Of a stretch of DNA of 61,751 nucleotides, positions 57,675 through 61,751 are shown piece by piece (within the stretch, counting starts at the first letter, position 1; every line of letters begins with the position of its first letter). A program made the translations under genes and the position numbers. The stretch is from Martensiomyces pterosporus. Lineage: Eukaryota > Kickxellomycota > Kickxellomycetes > Kickxellales > Kickxellaceae. The stretch covers positions 10,036-71,786 of the forward strand of contig MU604014.1 of the NCBI GenBank assembly GCA_025201845.1, written 5' to 3'. Below the pieces are notes generated by a model. That model did no database searches. It was not told the DNA's origin and saw only the letters and a program-made list of their open reading frames with translations.

Positions 57675-59621
57675 ATGGCTGACAGTTTGTCTACGGGCTC
57701 CATCGAGCGCTTGGCCTCCATGAACGGCAACTTCCCAATCGACTCGCCGCTTACTCTTCAGATCATCAGCCGCGTGCAGCTGTTCCCAAGCACCAACACA
57801 TCAGCGCCTCCCCGCTACCGCTGCATCGTCTCCGACGGCAGACACTCGACCATCTCGGTGCTCTCCGGACACGTGGTCCAGCTCATCGACAGCGGTGCCA
57901 TTTCACGCTACTCCGTGATCAAGGTGACCAAGGCCAACGTTACTAGAAAGCAGGCCAATCCGGCGGACACTGCCATGCTGTTCCTCATCGTTGTGGATGC
58001 CCAGCTTGTGAGCACGCTGCCAGAGAAGGTCGGCGACCCGCAGCCGATCTCGGGATCTGGCAATGCGCAACATAATGGGGGTGAGCAGGTGAATAATGCC
58101 CCCGCCCCTGCTGCTCCCGCTCCTCCTCCCGCACAGCAGCAGCAACAGAGCTTTGGTGCCCAGCAGCAGCAGCAGCAGCCACAGAAGCAGCAGATGAGCT
58201 TTGGTACCTCCAACAGCTCGTCCTCGTTCATGAGCCGCGTGGATGATGTCAAGCCTGGCTTCTCCGCCGGCGGTGCGCAGGCACCAGTGCGCACGGGGCC
58301 TGCTCCTGCACTGCACCCTATTAGGGACCTGAACCCGTACCACAACAAGTGGACGATCCGCGCACGCGTGTCGCAAAAGTCCGGCATCAAGACGTGGAAC
58401 AAGCCCAACAGCCAGGGCAGGCTCTTTAGCGTCAACCTGATCGACGAGAGCGGCGAAATCAGGGCCACTGCGTTTACCCAGCAAGTTGACCAGTTCTACC
58501 CCATCCTGGAGGTTGGCAAGGTGTACTACTTGAGCAACGCACGCGTGACGGTGGCCAAGAAGAACTTTTCAAACGTCAACAACGAGTACGAGCTCATCTT
58601 TGATGGCGCCACCGAGGTCCAGCAGTGCCTGGAGCAGGCCGAGCTGCCCCAGATGCACTTTGACTTTATTGCGCTCTCGAGGCTGATGAGCTTTGAGAAG
58701 GGGCATGTCGTGGATATCCTGGGCGTCGTGAGAAATGTGTCGGAGGCCACGGAAATCACGTCGAGAAACAACCCTGACTCGAAGATGACCAAGAGAGAGC
58801 TGACGGTTGTGGACAAGTCCGGCTACCAGGTCAGGACCACGCTGTGGGGCGACGACGCGCTTAGCTTTAGTGCGTCCGGCGAGCCTGTGATTGCGTTCAA
58901 GGGCGTGCGTGTGGGCGACTTTGGCGGCCGCACGCTGTCTCTGCCCAGCAGCGGCACCATGATGGTCAACCCGGATATCCCCGAGGCACACGCACTGCGT
59001 GGCTGGTACGATGCCGAGGGCCGCAACGCCAGCTACCAGTCGTACGGCGGCGGTGCGCAGGGCGCCGGCGAGCGCGGCGAGAAGTACGAGTCGCAGCTGA
59101 AGACGATGGCGCAGGTGCGCGACGAGAACATCGGCATGGGCGATGCCGCCGAGTACTTCTACCTCAAGGGAACCATTGTGTTTATCCGCAACACAACCAT
59201 TGCGTACCCCTCGTGCCCCGCAGAGAGCTGCAACAAGAAGGTTGTTGAGGACCAGACCACCGGCCAGTGGCGCTGCGAGAAGTGCGAGCGCTCGTACCCG
59301 GCGCCCGAGTACCGCTACATCTTCTCGATCAACGTGAGCGATGAGACTGGCCAGAACTGGCTCCAGTGCTTCAACGACATTGGCGAGCAGCTGCTGGGAT
59401 GCTCGGCCAACGACATGGTCAACTGGCAGCAGAATAACGAGGCGCTGTTCAACAAGAAGCTGGAGGAGGCGACGTTCAAGCAGCAGAAGTTCAGGTGCAG
59501 GGCCAAGAGCGAGACCTTCAACGACACAACGAGGGTCAGAATCAGCGTGATGGCCGCGTACCCGATTGATTTTGTCACCGAGGCCAAGCGCCTGAGCAGG
59601 CTCATCGAGTCGTATGCTTAA
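57675..59621 (+). CDS. rfa1: replication protein A large subunit (RPA70/Rfa1)
   Basis: A 648-residue single-stranded-DNA-binding protein. The N-terminal OB fold (about 1-115) is followed by a Pro/Gln-rich linker. DNA-binding domain A starts near 'PIRDLNPYHNKWTIRARVSQ' (~215). Domain B is around 'DFIALSRLMSFEKGHVVDIL' and 'KRELTVVDKSGYQVRTTLWG'. Domain C has a C4 zinc ribbon with Cys514, Cys519, Cys534 and Cys537, and ends in the trimerisation helix region. All expected parts are present and the length is close to yeast Rfa1 and human RPA1. It works in replication, repair and recombination. The start follows a CT-rich leader, and the promoter carries MCB sites. Confidence 0.98.
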   Translation: MADSLSTGSIERLASMNGNFPIDSPLTLQIISRVQLFPSTNTSAPPRYRCIVSDGRHSTISVLSGHVVQLIDSGAISRYSVIKVTKANVTRKQANPADTAMLFLIVVDAQLVSTLPEKVGDPQPISGSGNAQHNGGEQVNNAPAPAAPAPPPAQQQQQSFGAQQQQQQPQKQQMSFGTSNSSSSFMSRVDDVKPGFSAGGAQAPVRTGPAPALHPIRDLNPYHNKWTIRARVSQKSGIKTWNKPNSQGRLFSVNLIDESGEIRATAFTQQVDQFYPILEVGKVYYLSNARVTVAKKNFSNVNNEYELIFDGATEVQQCLEQAELPQMHFDFIALSRLMSFEKGHVVDILGVVRNVSEATEITSRNNPDSKMTKRELTVVDKSGYQVRTTLWGDDALSFSASGEPVIAFKGVRVGDFGGRTLSLPSSGTMMVNPDIPEAHALRGWYDAEGRNASYQSYGGGAQGAGERGEKYESQLKTMAQVRDENIGMGDAAEYFYLKGTIVFIRNTTIAYPSCPAESCNKKVVEDQTTGQWRCEKCERSYPAPEYRYIFSINVSDETGQNWLQCFNDIGEQLLGCSANDMVNWQQNNEALFNKKLEEATFKQQKFRCRAKSETFNDTTRVRISVMAAYPIDFVTEAKRLSRLIESYA

Positions 59622-60751
59622 AGAGACTGTGCAGCACGCGAGGTCCCTTTCGAGTCTCCTCCACTGCACCTTGAAGCGGGGTGTGCGCAGCCCCCTGATG
59701 TCCCTGAGGCGGGCCTTCTGCCTCGCATCCGCATTTCAACCACAGCAGTTGCTTTATTTTTAGCCTTCTAAACTGCCCTACTTCTGCTTCACTGAGAGCA
59801 GCACCAGAACCCTCACTATAGCAAATCGCTGAGGCTTTCTGGCGTTCTAAAAATACAACTTTCTCATGGATAGGCTGGTGGGGCGCATATGCGCTTTGAA
59901 AATATATACGGGTTTAGCTCCTGAATTCTTTATTTTGGCGCGCTGCCAAGGCGCATGTGCAAGCGGCGGAGCAATCCTAGTGGACGCAGCGAAACCGGGC
60001 TCCTCTGCACGCCTGCACTGGTAAAGGGCATATGGAAGCGCGCTGCCTTTCTTTTGTGCACTCGCTGATTCATGGGGCTCGGCCAGCCAGAAAGAAACGA
60101 GGAGGGGTGGGATCGACACCGAAGCGGGAGCTGGGCAATTAGAGCGAGGGAAAATGCTACAGTAGACCGGCTGATTTCCAGTAAATGCCTGCGGCATCAA
60201 GCTGCTGGCCGTTTTGCGGACCATGCCTTGCATGTCTTTCGCAATTTGATGTCTGCACTGCTGCTGCTATTGTTTTGTGGTGTCGGTGAGGAGGGCGGGA
60301 TGATGTGCTTTCCGTCAAATGACAGGCGCGAGCGCGAAGCTGCCGCTCGCTGGTGCACATCCCAATGTATGCTTACGCGGTCTCACTGGCAGCGTGATGG
60401 ACCACCTGCAAAGGCGCTTGCGAAACTCCTTTTGGCTGGTGTGAGCGATGTCTGCTCGGTGAGAAGGCGGGGCGGGATGTGCAGGATGCAAACTTCAGGA
60501 AGAATTGTTGAGCTGCTGGCACATCCCGCACCTCCAAGGCGAGGTATGCAGGCCAGCACTTGCAGCTTTGGTGGAAGCGGGTGGATATAAATACGGCGGC
60601 ACATTTCCCAGCGGCTCCGTCTCCAGCACAGTTCCTTGCCCTCTACACCTGCACCGCACCTCCTCTTTCGCGTAATACACTAATCACCCATCCCCCCTCC
60701 ACCTACCGCGCACCCACTTACGCCCTCAAACAGTAGCCTTTTCCAGCCACC
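59622..60751. other. intergenic, 1.13 kb
   Basis: Holds the rfa1 3' flank and the promoter of the last secreted gene. No gene seen; open frames here have no domain or signal. Confidence 0.5.
60586..60593 (+). promoter_or_regulatory. TATA box of the Thr/His-rich secreted gene
   Basis: TATAAATA about 160 bases before the ATG at 60752, the same octamer and similar distance as for the His-rich gene at the left edge. Confidence 0.6.
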
Positions 60752-61414
60752 ATGCAGCTTATCAACGTCGCCCTCGCCACCTTCGTTACCCTTGTCGCCG
60801 CCACCGGATACTCGGCTGTGCCCGTCACCTCCTCGGCCCCCGCCATCCCGACCACCACCGCTGTGCCCACCACCACCGCTGCGCCCACCACCACCGCTGT
60901 GCCCACCACCACTGCTCCTGTCGTGCACTACTCGACCCATGTGAGCAAGCACAAGTCCTCTGTTTCGCACCACAAGTCGTCGGCGACCAGCCACAAGAAG
61001 TGCGGCGCCGTGCACCACTCGACCCACCTCCCCTACTCGACCAAGCACCACACCAAGAGCGCCCACGAGTCCAGCGAGGTTCTCAGCTACAGCACCAACG
61101 CTTCCCAGCTCACCACGTCTGACATCTACAAGACCGCCCCCTCTCCCTCGGTGAGCAACCACGAGTCGTCGGAGCACGAGAGCAAGCACCGCCCCACGCC
61201 CACCCACCACCGCTCCTCTGAGCACCATTACTCCGAGCACTCCCGCCACCACGAGTCGTCGGGCGAGCACCACTCCTCGAAGCACCACTCCAAGTCCACC
61301 CACCACTACTCCGAGCACCCCTACTCGGCTGTGACCCCCTCGACCCTGGCTGCCACCACCTCGACCCAGGCTGTCACCGCCTCCGTCAGCCCCCCCGTCT
61401 ACCACATCTACTAA
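60752..61414 (+). CDS. secreted Thr/Ser/His-rich mucin-like protein
   Basis: A 220-residue protein with a signal peptide (MQLINVALATFVTLVAATGY), a PTTTA repeat block (about residues 32-55), then a long region in which His and Ser dominate ('SSEHHYSEHSRHHESS', 'SSKHHSKSTHHYSEH'). It ends in Thr/Ala/Val without a hydrophobic GPI tail. One cysteine only. Expected to be heavily O-mannosylated and wall-associated or released; the His clusters could bind metals, which is inference. Third codon positions are almost all C or G, stronger than in the neighbours, hinting at high expression. The leader before ATG has a TATA box and C-rich tract. Family not recognised. Confidence 0.85.
   Translation: MQLINVALATFVTLVAATGYSAVPVTSSAPAIPTTTAVPTTTAAPTTTAVPTTTAPVVHYSTHVSKHKSSVSHHKSSATSHKKCGAVHHSTHLPYSTKHHTKSAHESSEVLSYSTNASQLTTSDIYKTAPSPSVSNHESSEHESKHRPTPTHHRSSEHHYSEHSRHHESSGEHHSSKHHSKSTHHYSEHPYSAVTPSTLAATTSTQAVTASVSPPVYHIY
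60845..60916 (+). repeat. 18-bp coding repeat (XPTTTA), four copies
   Basis: Four units of 18 bp encode I/V/A-P-T-T-T-A in frame within the secreted protein. Confidence 0.85.
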
Positions 61415-61505
61415 GTAGACGACGCAACGGCGGTGCCTTTTTTTTCTCCTGAATAGGCGCAGAGCAGTTTAGCTGTCGTGCTTAATATATCTGCTGAACA
61501 TCTGA

Positions 61506-61571
61506 CCTGAGACTCAGCAGTTCGACCTTGAAAAAGGCTATTCTGAAAGCATGCCAGCTTTCAGTCTCAGG
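61506..61571. ncRNA. possible structured RNA element (three-way junction)
   Basis: The 66 bases can fold into an outer stem CCTGAGA/TCTCAGG (61506-61512 with 61565-61571), a hairpin CCTT-GAAA-AAGG (61526-61537) and an 8-bp hairpin CTGAAAGC/GCTTTCAG with a six-base loop (61543-61564) stacked on the outer stem. It lies about 90 bases after the stop of the secreted gene. It could be a 3'-UTR structure, the terminal inverted repeat of an element, or chance. No known RNA family is recognised. Confidence 0.3.
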
Positions 61572-61751
61572 CACTAGTGGTGGAGTATGTCGTGGAGCCC
61601 AAGATGCACGACATGGGGAATGGCAAAAAAGTCAAGCGCATTAGTACTTTTGGCTTCGCCACAGACAGAGCAGACAACAAGCGATTCTTCAATAACATTC
61701 ACACTCACCTGGACATGTCCAACATCTTGTGCACCCCACTGCTTCTACATG
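61571..61751 (+). CDS. open coding frame cut by window end, unrecognised
   Basis: From 61571 to the last base one frame is open and reads as natural protein: 'LVVEYVVEPKMHDMGNG', 'KRISTFGFATDRADNKRFF' and 'NNIHTHLDMSNILCTPLLLH'. An in-frame TGA at about 61540 and AG-ended pyrimidine patches (gctttcag, tctcag) just before suggest either an exon starting near here or a start at the in-frame ATG at about 61603. No family recognised. It could belong to a normal gene or to a mobile-element remnant. Confidence 0.45.

Noticed and set aside
58569..59669. 366-codon minus-strand open frame
   Set aside because: Antisense of rfa1.
1..61751. tRNA and rRNA genes
   Set aside because: No stretch with paired A- and B-box sequences and a matching acceptor stem was found by eye. 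The TTCGACC at 61521-61527 sits in a fold that is not a cloverleaf.

Overview
The window reads as nuclear DNA of a fungus. Most genes are intron-poor single open frames with wide intergenic spaces. CT-rich leaders sit before many start codons, and short GT-AG introns are recognisable in three genes. The gene set is fungal: a GT15 mannosyltransferase, a UPF0643 protein, fungal-type mitochondrial ribosomal proteins, an alpha-arrestin with PY motifs and several secreted or GPI-anchored-like proteins. A cyclopropane-fatty-acid synthase, two tandem YheT/EMB8-type hydrolases, an LRR-less F-box-like protein and an intron-poor, GC-rich style together suggest an early-diverging zygomycete-grade fungus, possibly Kickxellomycotina. 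The lineage is inference; no marker here proves it.

Left part (1-23 kb). It opens with a secreted protein built of 15-bp (five-residue) His/Glu repeats that runs off the window. Next come an SDR-like protein convergent with a UPF0643 protein, a Dsk2/ubiquilin, a class-3 lipase, a secreted-protein gene broken by one in-frame TGA, a CFA-synthase-like methyltransferase, two tandem alpha/beta hydrolases, a tiny secreted ORF, an SLC35F-type transporter, a GPI-anchored-like protein, a secreted GH37 trehalase and a non-canonical poly(A)/uridylyl transferase.

Middle part (24-45 kb). An alpha-arrestin is followed by a 119-bp duplicated block carrying CACGTG palindromes, then the splicing factor Clf1 (two exons). 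A 1330-residue seven-helix membrane protein with huge cytoplasmic loops follows, convergent with a large Ser-rich protein whose N-terminus appears to come from several small upstream exons encoding two membrane helices. After these are the mitochondrial ribosomal protein uL15m, a GT15 mannosyltransferase, a 3-kb gene-free stretch and a two-finger C2H2 transcription factor.

Right part (45-61.7 kb). Genome-maintenance and RNA genes dominate: Fcf1 (first exon is only the ATG), a three-helix membrane protein, mitochondrial bL31m, Eme1, an F-box-like protein divergent from Tti1, and Rfa1 with an MCB (ACGCGT) cluster in its promoter. The window closes with a Thr/His-rich secreted protein, a compact potential RNA three-way junction and an open coding frame cut by the window end.

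The genes do not form one pathway. The noteworthy points are regulatory repeats in front of trehalase and clf1, the MCB cluster before rfa1, hidden exons that simple open-frame calling misses, and several unrecognised secreted or membrane proteins.
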